Assembly: GCF_030553305.1 (NCBI RefSeq)
Contig: NZ_JARRAH010000001.1
Span: 2,170,001-2,234,000, forward strand
Direction of reading: 5' to 3'
Length of the DNA stretch: 64,000 nt
Origin: Halomarina ordinaria
Lineage (GTDB): Archaea; Halobacteriota; Halobacteria; Halobacteriales; Haloarculaceae
In this document: piece by piece, positions 44,481 through 52,786 of the stretch
How the letters are laid out: each line of letters begins with the position of its first letter
Position numbering within the stretch: the stretch's first letter is position 1
Program-made: the position numbers and the translations under genes
Notes under the pieces: model-generated
What the model was told of the DNA's origin: nothing
Database searches by the model: none
What the model saw: only the letters and a program-made list of their open reading frames with translations

Positions 44481-45221
44481 ATGAGTAGCTACAGTCTCGT
44501 CGGCACTGCCGGCGGCGCCGGCACGACCCGACTCGCGCTCGAACTCGGCGGCGTCCTCGCTCGCGGCGGGTGGGAGGTGACCGTCCTCGACGCGTCCTAC
44601 GCGACGCAGGGACTCGCGGACCACTGTTCCGGGCGCATCGACCCGGACGCGACGACGCTCGCGCTCGACGGTGACATACCGCTTTCCGCCGGGCTGGTCG
44701 ACCTCGCTCCCGACGCGCCGGGCCGCCTCGCGGTCTGTCCCGCCCGCGCGCCGTTCGAGCGCCTCGCCCGGGCGAAGGCGCCCGAGGCCGCCCGTCGTCT
44801 GGAGGCGCGCATCGAGGCGGCGAGCGAGGCGTTCGACGTCGTCCTCGTGGACACGCCGCCGGTGGCCGCGAATCAGAGCGTCGCGGCGGCCGTGGCGACG
44901 GACGAGCGCGTCCTCGTCGCGCCCCCGGGGCAGCGCGGCCGCGACGCCCTCGCCCGGACGCGCGACCGACTCGCGGACCTCGGCGTGGAGGGTGAACACG
45001 TCCTCGTCAACCGGACCGACTCGCTCGACGGGGCGCCGGACGCGGACGCCGTCGTCCCCGCGTCGAGCGTGACGGACCCCGCCGAGGTGCCGGTGACGCT
45101 CGACGGCGAGGGGACGTTCGTCGCGAGGTGTGCCGAGGCGGCGGCGACGCTGTTCGACGCGGACCTCGAGATAGAGACGGAAGCGCCGGGGCTGGGCGAG
45201 CGGTTGCGTTCGCTCGGGTAG
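44481..45221 (+). CDS. MinD/ParA-like protein with altered Walker A
   Basis: This 246-residue protein follows the MinD/ParA fold: GTAGGAGTTRLALELGGVLA (residues 8-27) at the P-loop position, VTVLDASY (near residue 34), DVVLVDTPPVAAN (near residue 120, Walker B-like) and VLVNRTDS (near residue 175). In a normal deviant Walker A (KGGxGKT) there are two lysines; here both are replaced (A and T), so ATP binding or hydrolysis may be lost or altered. Haloarchaea have such MinD-like paralogues of unknown role. Its promoter is in the right repeat of the cassette; the DUF-type gene at 45222 is convergent. Confidence 0.75.
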   Translation: MSSYSLVGTAGGAGTTRLALELGGVLARGGWEVTVLDASYATQGLADHCSGRIDPDATTLALDGDIPLSAGLVDLAPDAPGRLAVCPARAPFERLARAKAPEAARRLEARIEAASEAFDVVLVDTPPVAANQSVAAAVATDERVLVAPPGQRGRDALARTRDRLADLGVEGEHVLVNRTDSLDGAPDADAVVPASSVTDPAEVPVTLDGEGTFVARCAEAAATLFDADLEIETEAPGLGERLRSLG

Positions 45222-45734
45222 TCAGAACGGGTCGAAGGCGTCGTCCATCGTCTCGGCGAGCAGGTCACGCTTCTCGACGGCGGCGTCGCCGCCGAGCGAC
45301 AGCGCCCCCTCGAGCGCCTCCTGCGCACCCGGGAGCGGGTCGTGCGTCTCGACGTAGATAGCGAGGGCGAACTCCCGCTCGCTCGCGCCCGAGAGCGCGA
45401 GCGCGTCCGCCCGCGAGAGGCGGGCGTCGAGCCAGTCGCGCACCACCTCGCGGCCGGTCGGGCCGAGCGGCGAGACGTGCTCGCCGAGCAGGTGGAGGAC
45501 CGTCGCGCCCGTCACCGGCGGGAGGTCGGCAGTGGCGGCGCTCGCACCCACACTCGCCCCGCCCGCGTACGCCTCGACGACCGCGGCGGCGTCGGTCGCC
45601 GAACAGGGGAGGTCGTCGGCGAACGCGGTGAGCCGTTCTCGAAGCGATGTGCCGGTCGCGTCGACCGACGCGACCCCCCGCGAACGCTGTTCGGTCGTCA
45701 CCTCCAGTCCGGCGGCGATGTCGGAGAGCGTCAT
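45222..45734 (-). CDS. Haloarchaeal hypothetical protein, DUF7858-like
   Basis: This 170-residue acidic helical protein has no membrane segment or catalytic motif. The N-terminus is TLSDIAAGLEVTTEQRSRGV and the C-terminus TMDDAFDPF. I take it as a conserved haloarchaeal family (possibly DUF7858). A TATA-like TTTTTAAG (near 45760) is about 27 nt before the ATG at 45734, supporting that start. The stop abuts the MinD-like gene. Confidence 0.65.
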   Translation of the reverse strand: MTLSDIAAGLEVTTEQRSRGVASVDATGTSLRERLTAFADDLPCSATDAAAVVEAYAGGASVGASAATADLPPVTGATVLHLLGEHVSPLGPTGREVVRDWLDARLSRADALALSGASEREFALAIYVETHDPLPGAQEALEGALSLGGDAAVEKRDLLAETMDDAFDPF

Positions 45735-45756
45735 ACGAGACCTATCGACATTATCC

Positions 45757-45770
45757 ACTTAAAAATTTTG
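45757..45770 (-). promoter_or_regulatory. TATA-like element of the gene at 45734
   Basis: On the minus strand AAAATTTTTAAGTGG centres about 28 nt before the ATG at 45734, a leaderless promoter spacing. It also rules out the in-frame ATG at 45758. Confidence 0.5.
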
Positions 45771-45904
45771 GAGACAGTTGTCGGTGACACCGACGCTCGA
45801 TACCGTTACCTACTGGTTACCGGTAGGTAGGCTGGCTCCTATACACTCTATTTCGAGAAATATCTGATTTCTTTAAAGGTGGTTCCGGGACAAGTTCGAC
45901 CTGT

Positions 45905-46270
45905 ATGAGTTCGACATCGGCGCGAAGCTGTCCGGAGTGCGAGGGGCGACTGCACCGCGAGCGGACCGAGACCGTCTGTGGGCGCTGTGGACTCGTCGTC
46001 GGCGAGGACGCCATCGACCGCGGGCCGGAGTGGCGGTCGTTCGCGGACGACGAGACGAACTCGAAACGGACGGGCGCTCCGCTGACGCGCTCGCGCCACG
46101 ACCGCGGGCTCTCGACCGAGATCGGCTACTCGACGCGCCTGAAGGGGCGAAAGCGCCGACGAGTTGCCCGGATGCGTCGCCATCACAAGTGGAGCGAGAT
46201 TCTGCTAGTATCACATTGTCTCAGAAAGATTAGTTCCCCCGACATTTGTTACATTACTAACAATCATTGA
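45905..46270 (+). pseudogene. Transcription factor B, truncated at an island junction
   Basis: Residues 1-95 are TFB: the zinc ribbon CPEC...CGRCG (near residues 9 and 26) with the B-reader-type IDRGPEWRSF (near residue 37) and RHDRGLSTEIGYSTRLKGRK (near residue 63). After about 46188 the sequence becomes AT-rich and unrelated (KWSEILLVSHCLRKISSP), and a stop follows at 46270. The two cyclin folds (about 200 residues) that bind TBP and DNA are missing. A 121-residue remnant with a ribbon could still bind RNA polymerase, but it is best called a broken gene. The point of break is the left edge of the AT-rich island. Confidence 0.82.
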
Positions 46271-46410
46271 TGTGGTCTTTGAAGACCGACATCTCCGAAC
46301 ATGGTGTAGACGACGAGGTTGAGAAAACTGTACTCTATCGGACCGATGTGGATGCCACCAGTCTGCATACCGCGCAATCCGCCTTGCTTGTCGCTGTCTG
46401 AATCAGTCAT
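46264..46410 (-). CDS. Possible small protein, 48 aa
   Basis: A 48-residue frame begins MTDSDSDKQGGLRGMQTGGI and has a hydrophobic stretch (YSFLNLVVYTMFG). The start is typical of haloarchaeal small proteins. It overlaps the end of the truncated TFB frame on the other strand. No TATA-like run is properly placed, so the call is weak. Confidence 0.3.
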   Translation of the reverse strand: MTDSDSDKQGGLRGMQTGGIHIGPIEYSFLNLVVYTMFGDVGLQRPHQ

Positions 46411-46552
46411 CGTAGTCTCTCGACCAAAGCCGTCGCTGTTGGACGAACAACAATAGTAGGACCTGTCCAGAGAGACGGCATAAGAATACAGTAAATTTCA
46501 TTCTTTCTTCTAGAATATCGTTCCAACAGACGTCACGTTGTATTCCAAAATG
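46411..46552. other. AT-rich spacer in the island, no gene seen
   Basis: The 142 bases between the possible small protein and the membrane protein gene contain AT-rich runs (for example AGTAAATTTCATTCTTTC near 46490). No ORF or RNA gene was seen; it may hold the downstream terminator of the two-gene operon. Confidence 0.4.
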
Positions 46553-48301
46553 CTACGGCAGGCCAGGAAAAATATTCCAGAGGAAGATGTCTATAAGTAG
46601 TATAATTGATATCAGGCTGACTGTCCCTAGCAATAGGTAGTACAAGATGACATCTAAGAGAAAGACATATTCTAGTCTAAACCCGTCCTCTATCCAACCA
46701 ACAGTCTCAAACAGAGAACCCCACCGAGGACTATCAGAACTAGGATTTAATCCGTATTCTGTTAGCTCCTCGTCATCAAAAAATCGCCCATAAAATTGTA
46801 TTGAGTTATCTCGATCATCAATTAGCTTGCCAAATTGTGTTTGTATTCCCCTGATTCGTCGGAATGTTATAAGAACGTAGCCCAAAACAAAGGCCAGAAT
46901 TACAGTCACAACGGTCTCTGTTCCGAACTGCCCACCAAGCTTGAAGTACACACTCGCAGCGATAGCGATAATAAACGCGACTGTACGGAAGATATCCCTC
47001 GACAAGTCATCCATCAACTCAGACCGAAGCGAAGAGAATTTTTCATGAGTGCTAAAAGCACTATCAATAACTTCCCTCCGGAATTCAAAGAATTCATCGA
47101 TACTCTGTTCTAGATAATATCGCCTATTTGACCTCGCTGAACTCTCGATTTCCCCTGCGTTGGTTATCACGTCTGTTAGATTACGTGCAAAGAGCGTCGC
47201 AACGTTCCGTAATACCGATGTCCTATTTTCGACTTCCTGCCCAGAGTGGTAAGCCCACTTATGCAGGGAATACAGAGAATCGGCCAGATCTGAGTCAATC
47301 TTGATTGTATCCGTTGATTCTTCCAGCTCTACATCAAGGGTCGACTTATCCGAAGATAATGAAAAAACGCCTTCTATAAATTGCTTCCCACTAATTCGGA
47401 TACGCCATTTTGAGTCATCTATATGCTCAGCCCGACTTCCGAAAGACAAGAGGGAGTAGACAATGACATATGGATTAAACGCTCTTAGAACGCTAGCGTG
47501 AAACTCTGCATTGTCCCCGGCTAATTCATCGAACTCGAAGAAAACTGGTGGAAGATATTTCCTATCGATATCATCAATTAGTGAGTTTGGCGCTATATCG
47601 TGCTGTGACTGCTGCCATGTGATATCTCGATTAGAAAAATCTCTAATAAAGTCATTTAAAGTATTAATTCCTGATACAGCTAGATTATCACCATAAACGT
47701 ATTCATCCGAATCCAGAACAACAATCAGCAACTTGCTTTTCTCTAGAAAACGGTCGCGGAATTTCTCAGGGGGAACCTCATGCAATTTTGTAATGAAGTA
47801 CTCCCAAGATATATGAAATTCAATTGTTGTGTCGTCCAGACTGAGCTCATCACTTAAGCCGGTAGCAACCCGGGACTTTTCCAGTCCATACTCAAGCTCC
47901 AGGTCAAGGTCATCCCGCTCGATTACCCGACCAAAGATGTTTACTAGCTGCTCACAATCATTGACCCGATTGTCACGGAGTTTCTTAGCCTGGTCCGCGA
48001 AGCTGGGGTCCGAGGGATAAAGGCTATCATGTTCATATTCCTCTCCCTCTTCCTGTTCCGAGCGAATAAAATCTACATCTGGTTCGTACCGAACTAGGTA
48101 CTTGTCCTCTTCGCCTTGGATATGGCAGATAACAGTACTTGGATCGAAATAATTGCTCAGCGCCCGGACATCTGACAAAAGGTCAGAAATTTCCTCCCGA
48201 GTAGAGGGAGATGATTTAAACTTATAATTCCTGACATTTTCAGTCCCGGCCTCCTGCCACTCGTCTACAAATTTAGATACGGCTGTTCCAACCTCTGTCA
48301 T
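46553..48301 (-). CDS. Large membrane protein of the NdpA-like operon
   Basis: This 582-residue protein has a soluble N-terminal part of about 430 residues (acidic, no known motif) and a C-terminal membrane part. Four hydrophobic segments are seen in pairs: TVAFIIAIAASVYFKLGG and TVVTVILAFVLGYVLITF (about residues 440-485), then VFLLDVILYYLLLGTVSLIS and IILLIDIFLWNIFPGL (about residues 545-582). Only 10 nt separate it from the upstream NdpA-like gene, so they are one operon. AT-rich composition sets it apart from the core genome. The pairing of a membrane protein with a DNA-binding partner recalls defence systems such as Kiwa, but no homology to KwaA is claimed. Confidence 0.65.
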   Translation of the reverse strand: MTEVGTAVSKFVDEWQEAGTENVRNYKFKSSPSTREEISDLLSDVRALSNYFDPSTVICHIQGEEDKYLVRYEPDVDFIRSEQEEGEEYEHDSLYPSDPSFADQAKKLRDNRVNDCEQLVNIFGRVIERDDLDLELEYGLEKSRVATGLSDELSLDDTTIEFHISWEYFITKLHEVPPEKFRDRFLEKSKLLIVVLDSDEYVYGDNLAVSGINTLNDFIRDFSNRDITWQQSQHDIAPNSLIDDIDRKYLPPVFFEFDELAGDNAEFHASVLRAFNPYVIVYSLLSFGSRAEHIDDSKWRIRISGKQFIEGVFSLSSDKSTLDVELEESTDTIKIDSDLADSLYSLHKWAYHSGQEVENRTSVLRNVATLFARNLTDVITNAGEIESSARSNRRYYLEQSIDEFFEFRREVIDSAFSTHEKFSSLRSELMDDLSRDIFRTVAFIIAIAASVYFKLGGQFGTETVVTVILAFVLGYVLITFRRIRGIQTQFGKLIDDRDNSIQFYGRFFDDEELTEYGLNPSSDSPRWGSLFETVGWIEDGFRLEYVFLLDVILYYLLLGTVSLISIILLIDIFLWNIFPGLP

Positions 48302-48311
48302 ACTATGTTAC

Positions 48312-49364
48312 CTACTTCTGATAATCTCGCTGTAGCGAAGTACCCCGTACCGTAATGACGCACTCGCCATCATCATTGGACGGTTCAATCACATCAACAC
48401 GGTCAGAGTTTACGAGAGACATCGGAATCTCAACCTTGATGTCTCCACCGTCAATCTTGTAGACGACGGTACTCGGTGCGTTGTTGACATCAATTTGAAC
48501 CTCACTTTCCCCAGCCCCATAGAGAGCGTCATCTACTTCATCCTCATCATATGAATCATTAAGTACCGCTCTTGAGGCTTCATGGACATCAGTATTCTCC
48601 ACAATCCCGCCATCAGTGCCGAGTATACTTGTTCGGAATGTCTGAATATCATCTGGAGAGAGTCCAGTCCCCTCTTTTTCTCTTTTTAGGTCATCTACGG
48701 CGGTGAGGATGTTCTGAGATTGCTCCAGACTTGCACTGCTCGTAATGCATCCTAAGAAGTCCTCAAAATAGTCCGAGTCAGAGTCTTCTTGTAGGAACTT
48801 GACATCGCCATCAAGGTAGAATTCATCCGATCCAATCAGAGGATAAGTACATCCTTTCTGGAAGCTTTCGACTGGCGGTAAGACACCCTCAAGCTCTTCG
48901 TAAGCAAGGTGGCGAGTGTCTGGGTCCAAGCGAGACCTCTCTTCATCATCCAAATCTAATTTGAGAATTCCGACTACGTCTGTTCCGTCCTTGTTCGCGT
49001 GAATCGTAAACAAAACACCGGATGAAGTTCTTCCATCCATTTCATTAATGAGTCTCTTTTTGAACGTCTCAGCTATCGATTCAAATGCATCGTAATCTCC
49101 ATTATCTCCGTCGAGGGCTAAATCCAGCTCCAGTACTCGATTCAGTCGCTCTTGGGTTCCTGAACTCTCATCAGGAAAGTGCCCCAGACCGACCCTACTA
49201 TTGTCTTCTTTGCTAATTACTCTCACCAAATACTTCCGGAAAATATCAATGACGTCTTCATCGATATCCACGGTTCGGGTGCTTTCTATCCAGTCCTCAT
49301 CATCTCCGCTTTCAATATCGTGCTTTACCGGAGAATATGCAATTGCGTTGATGATGATTGGCAT
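48312..49364 (-). CDS. NdpA/YejK-like nucleoid-associated protein
   Basis: This 350-residue protein has the layout of the 37-kDa nucleoid-associated (NdpA/YejK) family. The N-terminal part has SGVLFTIHANKDGTDVVGIL (near residue 115), corresponding to the family's FVLFCHY...LLVAVL core strand. A middle helix has YFEDFLGCITSSASLEQSQN and LTAVDDLKREK (near residues 200-230), and the C-terminus ends with strands IKVEIPMSLVNSDRVDVIEP and CVITVRGTSL (like the YejK INFDAMLL and LTIKGTPP). Whether it binds DNA here is unproven. The ATG at 49364 is used, with AT-rich TATA-like runs about 30 nt upstream. It is the first gene of the operon. Confidence 0.6.
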   Translation of the reverse strand: MPIIINAIAYSPVKHDIESGDDEDWIESTRTVDIDEDVIDIFRKYLVRVISKEDNSRVGLGHFPDESSGTQERLNRVLELDLALDGDNGDYDAFESIAETFKKRLINEMDGRTSSGVLFTIHANKDGTDVVGILKLDLDDEERSRLDPDTRHLAYEELEGVLPPVESFQKGCTYPLIGSDEFYLDGDVKFLQEDSDSDYFEDFLGCITSSASLEQSQNILTAVDDLKREKEGTGLSPDDIQTFRTSILGTDGGIVENTDVHEASRAVLNDSYDEDEVDDALYGAGESEVQIDVNNAPSTVVYKIDGGDIKVEIPMSLVNSDRVDVIEPSNDDGECVITVRGTSLQRDYQK

Positions 49365-49446
49365 ACCCAAGTCAGCTCATTTCACACACATATACTTTGT
49401 TGAATGACTATGGACTGTTATATACCCGAAATCCAAATTGAGTACT
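49365..49446 (-). promoter_or_regulatory. Promoter region of the NdpA-like operon
   Basis: On the minus strand two TATA-like runs are seen: AAAGTATATGTGTG (about 30 nt before the ATG at 49364) and GGGTATATAACAG (about 55 nt upstream). The first has leaderless spacing. A small decayed gene starts on the other strand at 49447. Confidence 0.45.
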
Positions 49447-49790
49447 ATGGTTGAACTGACGTTCGAAGTACTCGTCGACATCGCAGGAGATTATAGCGAT
49501 AGTTCGACGGGTGCAGAGCGGTTCCAATATATCCTCCGAGATGAGCAAACCACGAGGCTAAGAGATAGAACAGTTCCTAAACGAGGTGCTGAACGGGTCT
49601 GAATCATACCACAACCGCGCCCTTCATCACCTGGTATCCGGATGTGCATCGCTCCACTCACCGTCAAAGAAATCACATCCGGCCAAATTTTGCACGATGT
49701 CTTATCGTGAGCTAACATCGCCACCGCTACTCAGCGTACTGTCTCTCGCCTGTTGACCGAATCCACCGTCCAGCGGACGACTGATATTCA
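49447..49790 (+). pseudogene. Decayed gene with frameshift
   Basis: A frame from ATG 49447 reads MVELTFEVLVDIAGDYSDSS and runs 51 codons to a stop at 49602. In another frame the sequence goes on EIEQFLNEVLNGSESYHNRA (about 49570-49630), suggesting a frameshifted remnant. Farther on, in a third frame, ANIATATQRTVSRLLTESTV (near 49710-49770) looks like a helix-turn-helix end. I read this as one or two decayed genes; it is too degenerate to name. Confidence 0.35.
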
Positions 49791-49877
49791 TACACGGGAG
49801 CAGTGCATTAGCGTCTGAGTCCCGTTACGCTCCGTACCGTCTGAGATCAACAGAGACAGTTATCAGAGACCCACCGG
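49791..49877. other. Short spacer, no gene seen
   Basis: Between the decayed region and the TBP stop codon. No feature is recognised; it may hold the terminator of the TBP gene. Confidence 0.35.
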
Positions 49878-50420
49878 TTAGAGAACTTCAGATACCGTCT
49901 CTGTCAAGCTCGCGAAAATCTCCTCAACTGATTCGACGCTCCGACATCCGGTGATAACGACCTTACCCGTAGCGAAGAGCAGCACCACACCTTCAGCGCC
50001 CTCAGGACGATAAATTAGACCAGGGAACTGTTCCGGTTCGTACTCAGTCTTCTCGAGACCCAGCCCGATGGCGAGCGCATTTAGATTGAGGTTCTGGTCT
50101 AGTTCTCCAGTACAGACGTAATTCTGAACGGCGAACCACTCGTCCTCAGGCTCCTCAATAACATCCATATCGGAGAACAGATTCAGAAATCGCTCTCGGA
50201 GCGAGTAGGATTCGTCCTCGGAATCTGCGCCGGTGATGATGAACTTACCCGTGCGGTAGACCGTTATCAGCGGTGCATCCTCCTCGAATCGAAGGTACAT
50301 CCCCGGATACTTGTCCGGGTCGTGGCGAGCGACCGGCTCACCGATATCGTCAGCGAGGCGTTCCAAATCGAGTTCAACATTCAGAGCACCCGACGCGACG
50401 ACATTTACAATCTCTACCAT
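49878..50420 (-). CDS. TATA-box-binding protein (extra TBP paralogue)
   Basis: This 180-residue protein is a TBP with the two-repeat saddle: ALNVELDLERLADDIGEPVA, YPGMYLRF and VYRTGKFIITGADSEDE (repeat 1), then LDQNLNLNALAIGLGLEKTE, FPGLIYRPEGAEGVVLLFAT and GKVVITGCRSVESVEE (repeat 2). It is close to full length. It starts MVEIVNVVASG and is divergent from the type I restriction operon. TBP paralogues, with TFB paralogues, select promoters in haloarchaea; this one is on an island and may serve it. Confidence 0.92.
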   Translation of the reverse strand: MVEIVNVVASGALNVELDLERLADDIGEPVARHDPDKYPGMYLRFEEDAPLITVYRTGKFIITGADSEDESYSLRERFLNLFSDMDVIEEPEDEWFAVQNYVCTGELDQNLNLNALAIGLGLEKTEYEPEQFPGLIYRPEGAEGVVLLFATGKVVITGCRSVESVEEIFASLTETVSEVL

Positions 50421-50563
50421 TCTATCCTCCGGACCACAGTTAAGTCTCGTTTCAATTCTGCTCACCCCTCGTCTATACACTTGCTGTTTTTCGCTCTTTG
50501 TGAGGTATTGTTGAGAGTGATTGTCGGAAGAGCAATTATACCCCGAGTAAAATATAGTGAGTA
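50421..50563. promoter_or_regulatory. Divergent promoter region of TBP and hsdR
   Basis: For hsdR, GAGCAATTATACCCCG (about 50527-50542) has a TATA-like core about 30 nt before the ATG at 50564, and AAAATATAG lies just before the ATG. For TBP the minus-strand region has weaker AT runs. The short 143-base spacing means the two genes may be controlled together. Confidence 0.45.
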
Positions 50564-52786
50564 ATGGCTGACAAAGACACCGACCCCGAAAGAGAAGCTC
50601 GGGAGATCATCGACACCCAGCTAAAGGAAGCAGGCTGGGTAGACCTTGAGGAACGCGGATGCGACACGGGATTCAAACGGGAATATCCCACCTCTTCTGG
50701 TCCCGTCGATTACGCCCTCTTCATCTCAGGGAATCCCGTCGCCGTCGTGGAAGCGAAGGAAGCCCGGAAAGACGCCTACGCTGCTCTTACCCAGTCCAAA
50801 CGATACGCACGGGATATTGGTACCGGGGAGAACTACTCCGGGCGGTATGGCGTTCCATTCGTGTTCACCGCGAACTCTGATGAGGTTTGGTTTCAGGACC
50901 TTCGGAAAGAGGCTCCGCGTGAACGAAAACTCCGTGGCTTCCATCGGCCCGAGGGAGTTGAACAGTTCCTCAAAACCGATTACAAGGCTGCAAAGGAATG
51001 GTTAGAAGACACGCCCATTCGAGACTCCGACCCGGACCTCTGGGACAATCAGTTCGAAGCCATTCAGAACATCGAGGAGGCGATTCACCGGAACAAGCGC
51101 CGGATGCTCGTTCAGATGGCGACGGGAACCGGGAAAACTCGTATGGCCTGCGCTCAGACCTACCGTCTCCTGAAATCCCGTTACGTCAATAGGGTTCTCT
51201 TCCTCGTTGACCGGAACAGCCTCGGGAATCAAGCAGAGAGTGCGTTCAAAAACTACGATGTCGGGCCGGCGATGAAGCTGGGCGACATCTACATCATCGA
51301 GCAGGTTGAGGACGGCATCTACCCCGAGAATGCGGATATCGTCATCTCCACTCTCCAGGGGATGTACAGTATGCTCGAAAATCACGACGAACTCGATATC
51401 CCGCAGGACGCGTTCGACTTCATCATCTCCGACGAGTCCCACCGCTCTATCTACGGCGACTGGCGCGTCGTTCTGAATCACTTCGACGCCCTCCAACTCG
51501 GTCTGACAGCGACCCCGGCGACTCACACGCTCAGCTACTTCAACGAGAATTGGGTCTACCAATACGGCTACTGGCAGGCCGTTGATGACGGCCACGTCGT
51601 CCCCTACGAGACGTACCGGATTCAGACGGGCATTACCATGGATGGCCTCTACTACGAGGATGAGGAGTACAATCCAGAAGACCTCGAAAACAAAATCACA
51701 GTCCCCTCTACGAACCGCCTCATAGCTGAAGAGTTCCGTAAGCAGTCGGGCGAGGACGAAAAGACGCTGGTATTCGCTAAGAATGACCGCCACGCTACCG
51801 AGTTAGAGAAGATATTCAGAGAGGTCTACTCGGACAAGGACGACCGCTACGTCAAGAAAATCACCTACACGACCGACGACCCCAACGGCTGGATTAAGCG
51901 GTTCAGGAACCAGAAGTACCCGAAAATCGCGGTGACTGTCGATATGGTCAGCACGGGAGTCGACGTCAAGCCCATCGAGAACATCATCTTCGTTCGGCCA
52001 ACTCGTTCCGCCGTCCTCTACAATCAGATGATTGGCCGGGGGACTCGAACCTGCGACGAGATTGGTAAGGAGAAGTTCACCATCTACGACTGCATCGGCA
52101 TCGTCGACTACTTCAGCGAAACGCCGCCGTTCAACACGTATCGACCGGATGGGACCGTCGACGAGGAAAAATCCGGGAAGAAGAAGCGAGAGGACGACGA
52201 AGACGATGAAATTGTCGTCGCCGACGACGTGCAGGACCACCTCGAATTCTCGGGGTATATGTTCGAGACGAAGGACGGTCAAGAGCTACGGCCGGACGAC
52301 TACGTCACCCACTTCGAGCGGTACGTGAGGCAGAACCAGTCCGAGATTGAAGCAATAAAGATAATAATGGAGTCCCCGGAGGCCCTCAAACGTAAGCACC
52401 TCCGGGAACTCAATCGGAAACTTCAGGACGAGCCAGAGAAGTTCTCCGAAGAGAAGCTGCAAAAGGCCTACGGGCAGGAGATGATCGACATCATCGGGTT
52501 CATCAAACACGCCCTCGGCGAAGACGAGTTCCCCACGACGGAAGACCGCGTTGAGAAAGCCTTCAACGCCTGGATACAGGATAAGGACTTCACCGAACAG
52601 GAGCGAGAGTGGCTAAACATGATTCAGCGTCACTTCGTGCAGGAGAAGGTCATCAAGAAGGAGGACTTCAACCGTATTCCGTTCTCCCGGCGCGGAGGTT
52701 GGAGGTCTGCTGCGAAAGCGTTCGGTGGCGAAGAGAAACTAAAAGACATGATTCACGAACTTAACGAGGAAGTGATTCTAGCATGA
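50564..52786 (+). CDS. hsdR: Type I restriction enzyme, HsdR subunit
   Basis: This 740-residue motor/nuclease subunit has a N-terminal nuclease-like domain with VDYALFISGNPVAVVEAKEA (near residue 50, the E-x-K site) and SF2 helicase motifs: QMATGTGKTR (near residue 184), VLFLVDRNSL (near residue 212), IISDESHRS (near residue 287, DESH box), TATPA (near residue 312) and VSTGVDVKPIENIIFVRPT followed by RGTRTC (near residues 462-495). It is shorter than classical HsdR (about 1000) but complete in motifs. It starts the operon; its stop overlaps hsdM by 4 nt. Confidence 0.93.
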   Translation: MADKDTDPEREAREIIDTQLKEAGWVDLEERGCDTGFKREYPTSSGPVDYALFISGNPVAVVEAKEARKDAYAALTQSKRYARDIGTGENYSGRYGVPFVFTANSDEVWFQDLRKEAPRERKLRGFHRPEGVEQFLKTDYKAAKEWLEDTPIRDSDPDLWDNQFEAIQNIEEAIHRNKRRMLVQMATGTGKTRMACAQTYRLLKSRYVNRVLFLVDRNSLGNQAESAFKNYDVGPAMKLGDIYIIEQVEDGIYPENADIVISTLQGMYSMLENHDELDIPQDAFDFIISDESHRSIYGDWRVVLNHFDALQLGLTATPATHTLSYFNENWVYQYGYWQAVDDGHVVPYETYRIQTGITMDGLYYEDEEYNPEDLENKITVPSTNRLIAEEFRKQSGEDEKTLVFAKNDRHATELEKIFREVYSDKDDRYVKKITYTTDDPNGWIKRFRNQKYPKIAVTVDMVSTGVDVKPIENIIFVRPTRSAVLYNQMIGRGTRTCDEIGKEKFTIYDCIGIVDYFSETPPFNTYRPDGTVDEEKSGKKKREDDEDDEIVVADDVQDHLEFSGYMFETKDGQELRPDDYVTHFERYVRQNQSEIEAIKIIMESPEALKRKHLRELNRKLQDEPEKFSEEKLQKAYGQEMIDIIGFIKHALGEDEFPTTEDRVEKAFNAWIQDKDFTEQEREWLNMIQRHFVQEKVIKKEDFNRIPFSRRGGWRSAAKAFGGEEKLKDMIHELNEEVILA

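Noticed and set aside
46178-46270. Possible fusion of TFB to a new C-terminal domain
   Set aside because: Only about 30 AT-rich codons follow the junction before a stop, too few for a domain; truncation is simpler.
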